Origin: Paenibacillus riograndensis SBR5
GTDB lineage: Bacteria; Bacillota; Bacilli; Paenibacillales; Paenibacillaceae
DNA length: 64,000 bases
NCBI RefSeq assembly: GCF_000981585.1
Contig: NZ_LN831776.1
Location: 2,371,001 to 2,435,000 of the forward strand
Reading direction: 5' to 3'
Shown: piece by piece, positions 26,620 to 35,653 of the stretch
Position numbering within the stretch: the stretch's first letter is position 1
Layout of the letters: each line of letters begins with the position of its first letter
Notes under the pieces: generated by a model
Seen by the model: the letters and a program-made list of their open reading frames with translations, nothing else
Told to the model about the DNA's origin: nothing
Database searches by the model: none
Translations under genes and position numbers: made by a program

Positions 26620-27467
26620 TATTCCAGCTCATTTCCAGTTACTTTTAAGAAGATTTGACCCAGTGTCGGGTTATCTGTATGCATCGCTTTCACTTGTCCC
26701 CTTGCAATCAGGTCGCTGACTTGATCAGCTTTCTCCGGCTCGTTTTCAATGACCAGTCTTTGACCGGCAAACGTTTCGATATGAAAGGCATGGGTTGAGT
26801 ATTTGTAGCGGAGTGCGGCAGGATTGTCTAAATCCTGAAGCTCTCCGTGATGTAGAAAGGCCACCCGGTCGCATAATGCCGTCGCTTCCTCCATATTGTG
26901 GGTTGTCAGGAAGATCGTTGTTCCCGCTTCATTCAGTTTCTTCAGTCCACGGTGAATGTGCGCCATGTTTCCGGGGTCTAGCGCGGATGTCGGCTCATCC
27001 AGAAATAACAGCTTGGGTTTATGAATAAGCGCTTTGGCCAGCAGTACGCGTTGTTTCATCCCTCTTGACAGCTTTGAAACGGTTTTCGCAAGTTCATCCT
27101 GTAATTGAACCTCGCGCAGGATCACCTCGATCCGGTTCAGTGGTGCACCGTATAATTTGCCAAATAGTTTCAGGTTATCGTACACGGTGAGACGCTCATA
27201 TAACGAGCTGTTATCCGATAATATCCCGATTTCAGATTTGAAATCCGCCGTTCCAAACTTGGCTGGCTCCATACCGAGCACTTCCAGGTTACCGTCAGTC
27301 GGTGCCAGTTCTCCGGTCAACATTTTGATCGTCGTTGTTTTACCTGATCCACTTGGCCCAAGGAATCCGAAAATTTCACCTTGCTTTACTTTAAAACTGA
27401 GATTTTTAATCACGGTCTTGTCGCCGAATGCTTTCCGCATTCCTACTGCTTCAATTGCATGCTCCAA
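26619..27467 (-). CDS. ABC transporter ATP-binding protein
   Basis: 282 residues from a TTG start with GGGAGG nine bases upstream. Walker A GPSGSGKTTT, signature LSRGMKQRVLLAKAL, Walker B LLFLDEPTSAL and the switch TTHNMEEA are all intact, of the drug/antibiotic export (CcmA/BcrA-like) type. The C-terminal extension after the switch is regulatory in this family. Partner of the ABC-2 permease just downstream and preceded by the LytTR regulator. Confidence 0.93.
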   Translation of the reverse strand: MEHAIEAVGMRKAFGDKTVIKNLSFKVKQGEIFGFLGPSGSGKTTTIKMLTGELAPTDGNLEVLGMEPAKFGTADFKSEIGILSDNSSLYERLTVYDNLKLFGKLYGAPLNRIEVILREVQLQDELAKTVSKLSRGMKQRVLLAKALIHKPKLLFLDEPTSALDPGNMAHIHRGLKKLNEAGTTIFLTTHNMEEATALCDRVAFLHHGELQDLDNPAALRYKYSTHAFHIETFAGQRLVIENEPEKADQVSDLIARGQVKAMHTDNPTLGQIFLKVTGNELE

Positions 27468-27570
27468 TCTGTAAGCCTCCCTTTTGGTTAACTGCTCTCA
27501 TCTTATCGAAAGGAGCCGCAAAATACCGGCTTTTTGCATCGTAATGTACGATCTGGAGGGTGAACGGTAC

Positions 27571-28518
27571 CTATTCCAGGTTGAATTTCTCCTGAATATC
27601 CTGAATTTTGGTTCGTGATAGCGGAATGGTTGATTGAATCTTGTTATCGATCCGGAGCGAATAGGCATTTTTTGACCAGGTTATAATCTCGCGTACCTTC
27701 TGCAGATTCACGATGTAGGAACGGTGGCAGCGATAAAATCCGTAAGCCTCCAATTTCTTCTCAGTCTCCAGCATGGTGGCATCCATCGCATATTTCTCGT
27801 TGTTAATGACGATCATCGCCTTGCCATCCTGGCTTTCGATGTAATCAATTTCAGGCGGGTCGAACAAAATCATCTTTTCGTCCACTTTTGCTGAAATCTT
27901 GAACAGCTTTGCAAACGCCGGCGCAGCTGCGCTTTCCGGCTCAGGCATTGCGGCGTCCTCTTCTGTTTCAACGGGCTTGATGCCGCTTGGCTGAAGCTTG
28001 TATACAACGTCCCCAACTAACAGCGCGTGTTCCAGGTTGGATACTAAAATGAGCACGGCTGCCGGCTGCTCTTTCATGGTTTGAAGCATTCGGACAAAGG
28101 TATGGATGGTCTTAATATCGGCGCCATGGATGGGCTCGCAGAACACCGCTGATGGAACGCCGCTCATATAATATTTGGCAAAGCAGACCCGCCGGATTTC
28201 GGATTCCGAACACTTGTGCAGCGGTTTCTTCGCATCGTGCTGCAGTTCAAACCGGACAAGAATTTCAGATAGCGGCTCCTTGCACCCGAACCATTTGTGG
28301 AAAAAGGCAATATTGTTTTCAACCGTAAGACGCATATACAATCCATCCTGATGATCAAAAACCGGGATGTCTGTATTGCTGCGCAGGTCCTTTACCAGTT
28401 CATTCTGTATATCGGGATCACTGTAAATAGCCGTAGCTTGGAAATCGCCTACGGCTAGGTAAAACGGGGAGAACGCCCCGCTGGTTAGTATCTCTTGATT
28501 AATGACGAAAGGTGCCAT
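27571..28518 (-). CDS. LytTR transcriptional regulator with a degenerate ABC-ATPase-like N-terminal domain
   Basis: 315 residues. Residues about 215-312 are a LytTR DNA-binding domain (DYIESQDGKAMIV, YRCHRSYIVNLQKV, IPLSRTKI). Residues about 60-180 retain the course of an ABC ATPase: LTVENN (Q-loop side), CSESEIRRVCFAK at the signature, PSAVFCEPIHGAD at Walker B with Cys for the catalytic Asp, and VLILVSNLEHALLVGDVVYKL at the switch; no Walker A is present. It can hardly hydrolyse ATP. No receiver domain. First gene of the minus-strand operon with the ABC exporter and CPBP protease, which it presumably controls; the dead domain may contact the exporter ATPase or permease (inference). Confidence 0.85.
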   Translation of the reverse strand: MAPFVINQEILTSGAFSPFYLAVGDFQATAIYSDPDIQNELVKDLRSNTDIPVFDHQDGLYMRLTVENNIAFFHKWFGCKEPLSEILVRFELQHDAKKPLHKCSESEIRRVCFAKYYMSGVPSAVFCEPIHGADIKTIHTFVRMLQTMKEQPAAVLILVSNLEHALLVGDVVYKLQPSGIKPVETEEDAAMPEPESAAAPAFAKLFKISAKVDEKMILFDPPEIDYIESQDGKAMIVINNEKYAMDATMLETEKKLEAYGFYRCHRSYIVNLQKVREIITWSKNAYSLRIDNKIQSTIPLSRTKIQDIQEKFNLE

Positions 28519-28679
28519 TTCTTTACCATCCCATCCTTACTATTAATAGTTTTTTGGTTTTTAATAAAATAACACTATTAATACGCAAAAGCGACTATTC
28601 TGTGCCATGCAAATTTGAGCGAATAGTTCTGCTTATTTGAATGAAATGGTTGGGTAAAGTGAGAAATGGGGAGTTATAC

Positions 28680-29621
28680 TTATTTAAGGTGAAGCACGGC
28701 CTTGCCGGAAATGTTCCTGTCCAAGAGTTGTTGGGCAACGCTGCTAATTTCTGTCCATGGTGCTTCGACAGCGATTTTCGGTTTCAAACAACCGGTTGAG
28801 ACCAGGTTGGTCAGAATAGCCAGATCGGATGCAGCCGGGTGACGTGTGAGCTCCTCACCGAGAAAAAATCCGTACAGCGTTCGTCCACCGTTGGTTATGA
28901 AATTACTCATATCAAGTGTTGACGAAGGTGATGAGGAAAATCCCACTGCTATGCAGGAACCTTGTACGGCAAGCAGCTGTACCAAAGCAGCCAGTGTATC
29001 GCCGCCTACTGAGTCAATAATTAAGTCATAGGGTCCGAACTGGCTCACATGTGAAGGAACTGAAGCACCAACAAGGACTTCATTTGCTCCGGCTTCCAGC
29101 ACGAGTTCAGCTTTTTCTTCTGTACTGGCTATTCCGACATTGAAGGCTCCGGATAATTTGGCCAGCTGATGAGCAAACAAGCCAACGCCTCCCGTCGATC
29201 CTGTGATGAGCACGCGCTTGCCAAGCAACAGACCTCCTTTTCGCAGTGCATTCAGTGCTGTCAAACCAGCAACTGGCAGAGTAGCGGCTTCAGCAAACCT
29301 AACGTTGTCAGGAATTTCAGCAAGAGCAGAGGAAGGGACGGCAATCCGTTCGCCCCAGGCACCCATGGGTAATAAACCAACCACACGTGCTCCTGCTTTG
29401 GGACCATTCCCCATCTCAGCTGATTTTGCTACCACTCCGGCAAAATCCCAGCCAAGCCGGGAAGAAGTCCTTTGGTTGACGGCATCTTTTATTTCCCCGC
29501 GGTTCAGAGAAATAGCATGCACCTCTACAATAGATTCCCAAGGCTGTGCCTGAGGGGGGGCTACCTCTTGAATGGTTAAATTAGACGGGGAATTTGGATC
29601 ACTAACTATCGCACGTATCAT
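28680..29621 (-). CDS. Zinc-independent MDR-type alcohol dehydrogenase / quinone oxidoreductase
   Basis: 313 residues. The GroES-like N-terminus includes SLNRGEIKDAV and WDFAGVV; the Rossmann part has GSTGGVGLFAHQLAKL for NADPH and ends with SGKAVLHL. The Cys/His zinc ligands of alcohol dehydrogenases are absent, pointing to the quinone-oxidoreductase branch that reduces enones or quinones. RBS AAAGGAGAG precedes the ATG. It is divergent from the MmyB-type regulator at 29761, and a promoter and a dyad lie between them, so it is likely that regulator's target. Confidence 0.88.
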   Translation of the reverse strand: MIRAIVSDPNSPSNLTIQEVAPPQAQPWESIVEVHAISLNRGEIKDAVNQRTSSRLGWDFAGVVAKSAEMGNGPKAGARVVGLLPMGAWGERIAVPSSALAEIPDNVRFAEAATLPVAGLTALNALRKGGLLLGKRVLITGSTGGVGLFAHQLAKLSGAFNVGIASTEEKAELVLEAGANEVLVGASVPSHVSQFGPYDLIIDSVGGDTLAALVQLLAVQGSCIAVGFSSSPSSTLDMSNFITNGGRTLYGFFLGEELTRHPAASDLAILTNLVSTGCLKPKIAVEAPWTEISSVAQQLLDRNISGKAVLHLK

Positions 29622-29691
29622 TTATCAATCTCTCCTTTGTTCTGGCTACCTTGATAGGCTCTGCTTATCTTGATCTTAGTTTTCATTCAAG

Positions 29692-29720
29692 AGTATACTC
29701 ATAGGAGATTTTCAAACCAA
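29692..29720 (-). promoter_or_regulatory. SigA-type promoter for the oxidoreductase gene
   Basis: Read on the minus strand: TTGGTT (29720-29715), 17-bp spacer, TATACT (29697-29692). Position fits transcription of the gene starting at 29621. Confidence 0.6.
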
Positions 29721-29734
29721 GTGTAGAACTACAC
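29721..29734. promoter_or_regulatory. Dyad GTGTAGAACTACAC, candidate operator
   Basis: Six-base arms GTGTAG/CTACAC around AA abut the -35 box of the oxidoreductase promoter and lie 27 bp before the start of the divergent regulator. Placement suits autoregulation and control of the oxidoreductase; this is inference. Confidence 0.55.
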
Positions 29735-29760
29735 CTTGATATAAGTAGGAGGGGATAGAT

Positions 29761-30645
29761 GTGCATACAAAAAATACGAGACTACAGCAGCTTTTATACA
29801 TGATTGAACAATTCCGCATTGCCCGCCAACGGGAGATATCTCTGGGGAAATACATGCCTTGGAAGCGATTTACTCAACAGGAGTTGAACGATGAGGCCTG
29901 TGCAACATATAAGAATTTGCTAGTTGGCCGCTCTCTTCGTATACCGGATCGCAATCGTATTCTCACCATTGCCGATTATTTGGAACTTAGCTCTGACGGG
30001 CGCAACGATTTGTTGCTGGCAGCCGGATATCTGCCGATCCAGACAGAAATATCCGGGAACGCATTAGAGCAGGCAATCGGACAGGCGCAGCATACGATGA
30101 ATGTGCTGCCTTATCCTGCGATGATTGTTACACATACAGAAGATATTAAGGGATATAATGAGTCTTTTCGCCGCTTGTTTGGTTTTCCTGAGAGCCATGC
30201 TTACGATCATCTGATGAATCGGATCGACTTGCATTTTAATCCGGATCTGCCTGTATACCTCCGTTCTACGTTTGACCGCTCATCCTTTGAGATGTGGAAA
30301 ACTCATGCTGTCCAAGGAATTAGGCTGTTTAAGAACAATCATATACTTTCCCGCTATGACGATTGGTATCAAAGGGTCTTAAACCGATTTGAACATTATC
30401 TTGCTGAAGAGCAATGGCTAGAGGACGCCTTGGTCACCGGGGATATAGACAATGGGGAGTTGACGCAGACCCTATTAACCAGAAGTGAGAGTAACGGCGA
30501 GTTCATCCCCATTCAGTATAAGCAGGTTTCGATTACTACGGGGAATTTGATGACTCCCAAAGTGCAAGTCTTTTTACCCGTAGATGACGCTGCACGCCGG
30601 ATATTTGAAGAACTGGGATGTCATGTGAATGAAGAGCTAAGATAA
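29761..30645 (+). CDS. XRE-type regulator with MmyB-like ligand-binding domain
   Basis: 294 residues from GTG with AGGAGG eight bases upstream. An N-terminal helix-turn-helix region (about 20-85, with FTQQELNDEACATYKNLLVGRS and DYLELSSDGRNDLLLAAGY) is followed by a PAS-like MmyB domain (PYPAMIVTHTEDIKGYNESFRRLFG) that in relatives binds fatty-acid-like ligands. Most members are short-chain-dehydrogenase or oxidoreductase regulators set divergently from their target, as here. A strong terminator follows. Confidence 0.82.
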   Translation: MHTKNTRLQQLLYMIEQFRIARQREISLGKYMPWKRFTQQELNDEACATYKNLLVGRSLRIPDRNRILTIADYLELSSDGRNDLLLAAGYLPIQTEISGNALEQAIGQAQHTMNVLPYPAMIVTHTEDIKGYNESFRRLFGFPESHAYDHLMNRIDLHFNPDLPVYLRSTFDRSSFEMWKTHAVQGIRLFKNNHILSRYDDWYQRVLNRFEHYLAEEQWLEDALVTGDIDNGELTQTLLTRSESNGEFIPIQYKQVSITTGNLMTPKVQVFLPVDDAARRIFEELGCHVNEELR

Positions 30646-30666
30646 AATATGAAGCTATCATATTAC

Positions 30667-30704
30667 AAAAACACCGCCTTAGTGAGACTATGGGCGGTGT
30701 TTTT
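30667..30704 (+). terminator. Terminator after the MmyB-type regulator
   Basis: AAAAACACCGCC pairs perfectly with GGCGGTGTTTTT, with a short loop. Confidence 0.9.
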
Positions 30705-30805
30705 GTGCCATATTAAAGATGATTTCGGCCATTTCATTTGCCGGCATAGCCGATACATAAGATTAAAATAGTCCAATCCCGGATAGCCAGATTGTCCAAT
30801 TCACC

Positions 30806-30837
30806 TGCGCTCAATCTCAAGTTATAATGAAAGCGCA
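30806..30837. promoter_or_regulatory. Dyad around a -10 box upstream of GH30
   Basis: TGCGCT (30806-30811) and AGCGCA (30832-30837) flank TATAAT (30823-30828). The right half, TATAATGAAAGCG, recurs almost unchanged at 35607-35619 (TACAATGAAAGCG) before the sugar-binding protein gene. The TGAAAGCG core resembles half of a CcpA cre site. Confidence 0.5.
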
Positions 30838-30921
30838 ACCATTCAGAATCTATTTCCATTTCAATTGATTGGGCAATATGGGCAATAAAATTATATAAAA
30901 ATGCAATGGAGGTTTCACACG

Positions 30922-32280
30922 ATGTCTACACTAAAGCTTAAATGGTTCTCCAGTACGGAGCTGGCGCCCTGGACTGAACGTGACGTGCCGGAGACGCAAG
31001 CTCCTGGAGCAGAGAACACTGCGGCGGCAAACCTGACGTTTACAGGCGACACCTATCAAACGCTGGAGGGTTTTGGCGGCTGCTTCAATGAACTGGGTTA
31101 TGTCGCGCTGGGCCATCTCACGGATGAGGAACGGGCCAAAGTGATGCATAATTTGTTCCATCCCGAGGGAGAACAGCGCTTCAGCATTTGCCGGCTGCCG
31201 ATCGGGGCCAGTGATTATGCGCTGGACTGGTATAGCTTGAATGAAACGGATGGCGATTATGCCATGGAGCATTTCTCTATAGAACGTGACCGGAAGCTGT
31301 TGATTCCTTATATTAAGGAAGCTCTGGCGCTGAACCCGGAGCTTAAATTATTTGCTTCGCCCTGGAGTCCGCCGACGTGGATGAAATTCCCCAAGGCTTA
31401 TAATTACGGTACGCTCCGCTGGGAGCCGGAGATTCTGGCCGCTTACGCGCTTTACTTCGTGAAGTTCGTTGAGGCGTACCGGGCCGAGGGGATCACCATT
31501 CACCAGGTGCATGTACAGAACGAAGTGGTTGCCGATCAGAAATTCCCGTCCTGTGTCTGGACCGGGGAGCAGCTGAAGATTTTTATCCGCGATTATCTCG
31601 GACCGGCGTTCAGGCAGCATGGGCTGGATACGGAAATCTGGCTGGGCACCATCAACGCCCCGGAGCCGTGGGATGAATGGCTGAAGAAGAAATCGAGCGA
31701 TCACGATGCTTTTGCCGGAGTGGTGCTGGGTGATCCCGAGGCCTACAAGTACGTCAAGGGCGTTGGCTATCAATGGGCCGGCAAGCATGCGATCCAGCGG
31801 ACGGTCCAGAGCTACCCCGAACTGCGGTACATGCAGACCGAAAATGAATGCGGCGACGGCGAGAACACCTGGTTCTACGCCAAGTATATTTTTGGCCTGT
31901 ATCAGCATTATTTCATGAACGGTGTAAATGCCTATATTTACTGGAATATGGCACTTGAGCCGAAAGGGCGCAGCACCTGGGGCTGGGAGCAGAACTCCAT
32001 GCTGACCATCGACCCCGTATCGGGACAAGCCATTAACAATCCGGAGTACTATGTAATGAAGCATTTCTCCCGCTTCGCTTCTCCGGCTTCGGTAAGAGCA
32101 GGGCTTAAAGGACCATGGAGCGGACATGCCATCGCGTTCCGCACGCCGGAGAGCGAAAGGGTGCTCGTTATTGCCAATCCCTACAAAGAAGCGCGGATGC
32201 TGCATTTAGACAGCGGATCAGCACAGTATTCTCTTCAGCTTGAAGCGGAATCTTTTCACACCCTTGTGCTTAGTGAATAG
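30922..32280 (+). CDS. Glycoside hydrolase family 30 (glucosylceramidase / beta-1,6-glucanase-like)
   Basis: 452 residues from ATG 30922 (GGAGG about nine bases upstream; the ATG at 30901 lies before this RBS). A TIM barrel with ASPWSPPTWMK, acid/base VQNEV (Glu201) and nucleophile QTENE (Glu307), ending in the GH30 beta-domain (VLVIANPYKEAR). No signal peptide, so it works inside the cell on imported beta-glycosides, for example gentio- or gluco-oligosaccharides; the exact linkage is not readable. Single-gene unit with its own promoter region and terminator. Confidence 0.9.
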   Translation: MSTLKLKWFSSTELAPWTERDVPETQAPGAENTAAANLTFTGDTYQTLEGFGGCFNELGYVALGHLTDEERAKVMHNLFHPEGEQRFSICRLPIGASDYALDWYSLNETDGDYAMEHFSIERDRKLLIPYIKEALALNPELKLFASPWSPPTWMKFPKAYNYGTLRWEPEILAAYALYFVKFVEAYRAEGITIHQVHVQNEVVADQKFPSCVWTGEQLKIFIRDYLGPAFRQHGLDTEIWLGTINAPEPWDEWLKKKSSDHDAFAGVVLGDPEAYKYVKGVGYQWAGKHAIQRTVQSYPELRYMQTENECGDGENTWFYAKYIFGLYQHYFMNGVNAYIYWNMALEPKGRSTWGWEQNSMLTIDPVSGQAINNPEYYVMKHFSRFASPASVRAGLKGPWSGHAIAFRTPESERVLVIANPYKEARMLHLDSGSAQYSLQLEAESFHTLVLSE

Positions 32281-32295
32281 GCAGTTTTCTCTTAG

Positions 32296-32330
32296 AACTA
32301 ACATCCGGTTTACCGGGCGTTAGTTTTTTA
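32296..32330 (+). terminator. Terminator after GH30
   Basis: AACTAAC with inner CCGG/CCGG pairs to GTTAGTT followed by a T-run. Confidence 0.85.
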
Positions 32331-32482
32331 CTGCAAATTTGCTGCAAGCTGCAAGCTGTCCCTCTATACTTTGAGAAAGGAAGCGGTTTCTTCTAAAGGA
32401 AGAGGAGACCGCTTCTGTCTATATTAATCTGCTCTGCCTTGGGTAAACTACGGCGTGAGAAACAAGGAGGCTGGGGCGTGTT

Positions 32483-34240
32483 ATGTTTGCCAAATGGATG
32501 ATGAAGCTGTCCGGTCCTTTCCGGCGCAGTATCCGCAATAAGCTCATTCTGACGATGATTCTTCTGGCCACCCTGCCCATTGTAGCCATAACGGGGCTTG
32601 CCGCCGAGAACAGCCGCCGCTCCATGGAGACCGAAGTCATTAATACGAATCTTTCCAATATGAAATGGACAGGCGTTTATTTGGGCGACCAGTTCACCCA
32701 GCTTAACAATCTGATCTACACAGTGATGATCAGTCCGCATTTAAGCGATTATCTGGCAAGCGCCGAAGAGCCGAATCTGTCCAGCCAGTTCACTGCACAG
32801 CGGAATATTATTGATACCTTGACGAATCTGTTCTACTCAGCCGGGAATCATGTGGTCGGGGTGGAGATGTATTTGAAGGAATACAACAAGCTGTTCACTG
32901 TCAATGCCTCAAGGAATGATATCCAGTCACCGGCAGTTGTTCCGGCTCCCTATAAGCAGCTGTTCGACCGGGACAAGGACTTCATGATCACTACGGACAG
33001 CAGTGATGGGACCAAGTTCCAGCTCATCCGCAGCATTAACCGTTTTGAGAATCAGGAGAAGCTGGGCGGCATTTCACTACAGATCCGCTGGGGGGTGCTC
33101 GACCAGACACTGGACCTGCTGGGGCGGGGAAACGAGCATACGGTATTTATCGCCGGGGCTGACGGCAAGGTGCTGTACCAGCCCTGGGGCAGCGCCCCGG
33201 CTTCCGGAACCTTGTCCCGTATCGCAGACACCGGCGAGAGCCAGGGATATTTTCGCAGCGACCATGAATATGTGTTCTACAATACCATTGATCCCGTGGG
33301 CCTGAAGCTGGTAACAGTAATCCCTGACAGCTTTATTAACCAGAGTGCAATGGCGACAATGAACTTCGGTTTGATCGTAGGCGCTGTCTCCATAGGCGTG
33401 GCAGTCCTGGTTGCCGTTGTTCTTGCCTGGCGGCTGGCTACGCCAATCGTCAATCTTGCCCGTTACGTTCAGGGCTTCGGCATGATGAAGGAGCGGGAGG
33501 TTCGTCTTAGCAACCGTGTGGATGAGATCGGCTTGCTGGAGACGAAGCTGGATCAAATGTCGCATCGCATCCGTGAGCATATCCGCACGGAATATATAAT
33601 CAGCCTGGAGAAAAAGAGCAGCGAGCTTAAGGCGCTGCAGGCGCAGATCAACCCGCATTTCCTGCAGAATACGCTGCAGATGATTGGCAGCATGCTGTTC
33701 AAGAACAGTCCGGCGGAAAGCTACGGAGTGCTGCGCTCGTTAAGCGATATGTTCCGTTATATCATCCGTGAGCCGGAGGATCTGGCGCCGCTGCGGGCGG
33801 AGCTGAACCATTTGAACAACTACATGCAGATCCAGCAGCAGCGCTTCGCTGCCCGGCTGGACTACAGGCTCCAGGTGGATGAAGGAGCGCTGAACAGCTT
33901 AATTCCAAAGCTTACCCTGCAGCCCATTACGGAGAATGCTTTTTTTCATGGCCTGGAGCGCCAGGAAGGCCCTTGGGAGCTGGAGGTCAAAGTGAGCCGC
34001 ACCGGTGAGGACACGCTCATTGTTATCCGTGACAATGGCGTGGGTCTTGAGCCGGACAAGCTTGCCGAGCTGCAGCGCAGGCTTACCAGCCGCAGCGGAA
34101 AGCTGTGGACGTATGGCGAGCGGATCGGGCTGAGCAATGTCGCTTCGCGGATTCATCTGCATTTTGGCGGCAGTTACGGCATTCAGGTGGAGAGCAGGGA
34201 GGGGCAGGGAACTACAGTGACCGTGACCATTCCATTATAA
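32483..34240 (+). CDS. YesM-type sensor histidine kinase
   Basis: 585 residues. Two membrane helices (about 20-42 and 288-315) enclose an extracellular Cache-like sensor; a HAMP region (VNLARYVQGFGMMKE...) follows, then LQAQINPHFLQNTLQ with the phospho-acceptor His392 and an ATPase domain (NAFFHG, DNGVG). Class of kinases that sense extracellular sugars. AAGGAGG lies 12 bases before the ATG, somewhat far. Pairs with the response regulator at 34489, although 248 bp with a copy of the palindromic element lie between. Confidence 0.93.
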   Translation: MFAKWMMKLSGPFRRSIRNKLILTMILLATLPIVAITGLAAENSRRSMETEVINTNLSNMKWTGVYLGDQFTQLNNLIYTVMISPHLSDYLASAEEPNLSSQFTAQRNIIDTLTNLFYSAGNHVVGVEMYLKEYNKLFTVNASRNDIQSPAVVPAPYKQLFDRDKDFMITTDSSDGTKFQLIRSINRFENQEKLGGISLQIRWGVLDQTLDLLGRGNEHTVFIAGADGKVLYQPWGSAPASGTLSRIADTGESQGYFRSDHEYVFYNTIDPVGLKLVTVIPDSFINQSAMATMNFGLIVGAVSIGVAVLVAVVLAWRLATPIVNLARYVQGFGMMKEREVRLSNRVDEIGLLETKLDQMSHRIREHIRTEYIISLEKKSSELKALQAQINPHFLQNTLQMIGSMLFKNSPAESYGVLRSLSDMFRYIIREPEDLAPLRAELNHLNNYMQIQQQRFAARLDYRLQVDEGALNSLIPKLTLQPITENAFFHGLERQEGPWELEVKVSRTGEDTLIVIRDNGVGLEPDKLAELQRRLTSRSGKLWTYGERIGLSNVASRIHLHFGGSYGIQVESREGQGTTVTVTIPL

Positions 34241-34307
34241 AAACAAACAAAATATAAATTGAGTTTGTGAATTTCAAATAAATACAGGCGAAAGTGTCGG
34301 AGTGGAA

Positions 34308-34415
34308 GTTTGGAACTGGAGGAGCGGCAGCGACCGCCTTTGTCTGCGGATTTCAACCGTTAAAAACGGTATGAATTCAAGAAATCTGCAGACAACAGCG
34401 GCCGGAAGTCCAAAC
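34308..34415 (+). repeat. Dispersed palindromic element, copy B
   Basis: Ends GTTTGGAACT and AAGTCCAAAC. Inner stem GTCTGCGGATTTC (34342-34354) with GAAATCTGCAGAC (34381-34393), one G-T wobble. It lies between a histidine kinase gene and its response regulator, so it would be transcribed within their mRNA. Confidence 0.88.
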
Positions 34416-34488
34416 ATTCCGCGCAGACACGGCAGAACCCGAATTATTAGATTTTTATGCTCATTTTATAACCGAAAGGAATGACTCC

Positions 34489-35574
34489 ATGATTAAAGTG
34501 CTGCTGGTGGATGATGAGAGCTGGAACCGGGACATTGTGCGGACGTTCGGCTCCTGGGAGGAGCATGGGATGGAGATTGCCGGCGAAGCGGAGGACGGAC
34601 GGGAGGCGCTGCGCCTGACAGATGAGCTGTCCCCGCAGATCGTTATTACCGACATGCGCATGCCTGGCGCAGACGGCGTGATGCTGATGAATAACCTTCA
34701 TGCAAGATACCCTGAGATTAAGGTCATCGTGGTCAGCGGCTATGATGATTTCAAATATGCCCAGAATGCTGTCCGGTACGGTGCGGTGGATTATTTGCTG
34801 AAGCCGGTTGACCCTAAGGAGCTGAATGCTGTGCTGGATAAATGCCGGAGGGAGCTGGAGGAGGCTGAGCGGGGGCAGAAGGCATATGCGCTGGATATTG
34901 ATGTGTCGTTGTGCCTGTCTTCCTACAAGCAGCTAATGCGGGTGCATTTCAACGAATTGAATGCCGAGGGGGTAAATTCGGTTCTGGAAGGGATACGCAG
35001 AGAGCTGGAGCTTGGGGGAGCCAAAGGACCTGGAGCACTCCGGCAGGCGGCAAACGAGATGCTGCTGCTGCTCAAGGAGCTTATGCGGGGGAACCGGCTG
35101 GAGGATGAGCTGCTGAAGGCGGAAATATCTCATGAAGCACTGGCTTCAGCGGCGAATGTCGAGGCGTATCTGAAGGCGCTCTATGGGGCCGCCCTTGAGC
35201 TGCTGATCGGGCAGCGCAAGTTCAAGAATAAGCTGAAGCTTGATGAGGTGAGGTTGTATATTGACGGGCATTTCGCTGAGGCGGTAACGCTGGACGGGCT
35301 GGCGAGAGCTTTTTTTGTCAGCAAGGAATATTTAAGCAAAGTGTTCAAGCAGGAGTACGGCTGCAACGTTACGGACTACATTCTGGGGCTGCGCATGGAA
35401 AAGGCGAAGGAGTGGCTGGCCGATGAGAATATTCCAATCAAGACGGTCGCCGAGCTTGCCGGGTACGAGGACGTGGGCTATTTCTACAGAGTGTTCAAAA
35501 AGCATTACGGCGTGGCTCCGGGTGAAATGCGCAAGCAAAACTCCAGTTTAAAAATGTCCAACTCCGAAGGATAA
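34489..35574 (+). CDS. YesN-type response regulator (receiver plus AraC HTH)
   Basis: 361 residues. Receiver domain with Asp9/Asp10, phospho-acceptor Asp55 (ITDMRMPG) and Lys105 (YLLKPVD). After a helical linker, residues about 255-350 form the AraC double HTH (VTLDGLARAFFVSKEYLSKVFKQEYG, then IPIKTVAELAGYEDVGYFYRVFKKHYG). AAAGGAA precedes the ATG. It would activate the CUT1 transporter and GH42 genes directly downstream after phosphorylation by the kinase at 32483. Confidence 0.93.
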   Translation: MIKVLLVDDESWNRDIVRTFGSWEEHGMEIAGEAEDGREALRLTDELSPQIVITDMRMPGADGVMLMNNLHARYPEIKVIVVSGYDDFKYAQNAVRYGAVDYLLKPVDPKELNAVLDKCRRELEEAERGQKAYALDIDVSLCLSSYKQLMRVHFNELNAEGVNSVLEGIRRELELGGAKGPGALRQAANEMLLLLKELMRGNRLEDELLKAEISHEALASAANVEAYLKALYGAALELLIGQRKFKNKLKLDEVRLYIDGHFAEAVTLDGLARAFFVSKEYLSKVFKQEYGCNVTDYILGLRMEKAKEWLADENIPIKTVAELAGYEDVGYFYRVFKKHYGVAPGEMRKQNSSLKMSNSEG

Positions 35575-35588
35575 TTCCGTCCAATTAA

Positions 35589-35625
35589 ACGCTTTCATAA
35601 TCAAGATACAATGAAAGCGTAAACA
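35589..35625. promoter_or_regulatory. 10-bp inverted repeat and cre-like site before the ABC transporter
   Basis: ACGCTTTCAT (35589-35598) and ATGAAAGCGT (35611-35620) are perfect inverted copies 12 bp apart. TGAAAGCGTAAACA (35612-35625) agrees with the CcpA cre consensus at all but one fixed position. A TACAAT -10-like box (35607-35612) overlaps the right arm, so a bound protein would block the promoter. Confidence 0.6.
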
Positions 35626-35653
35626 AAACATAGATATTGGGAGGTCTTACATC

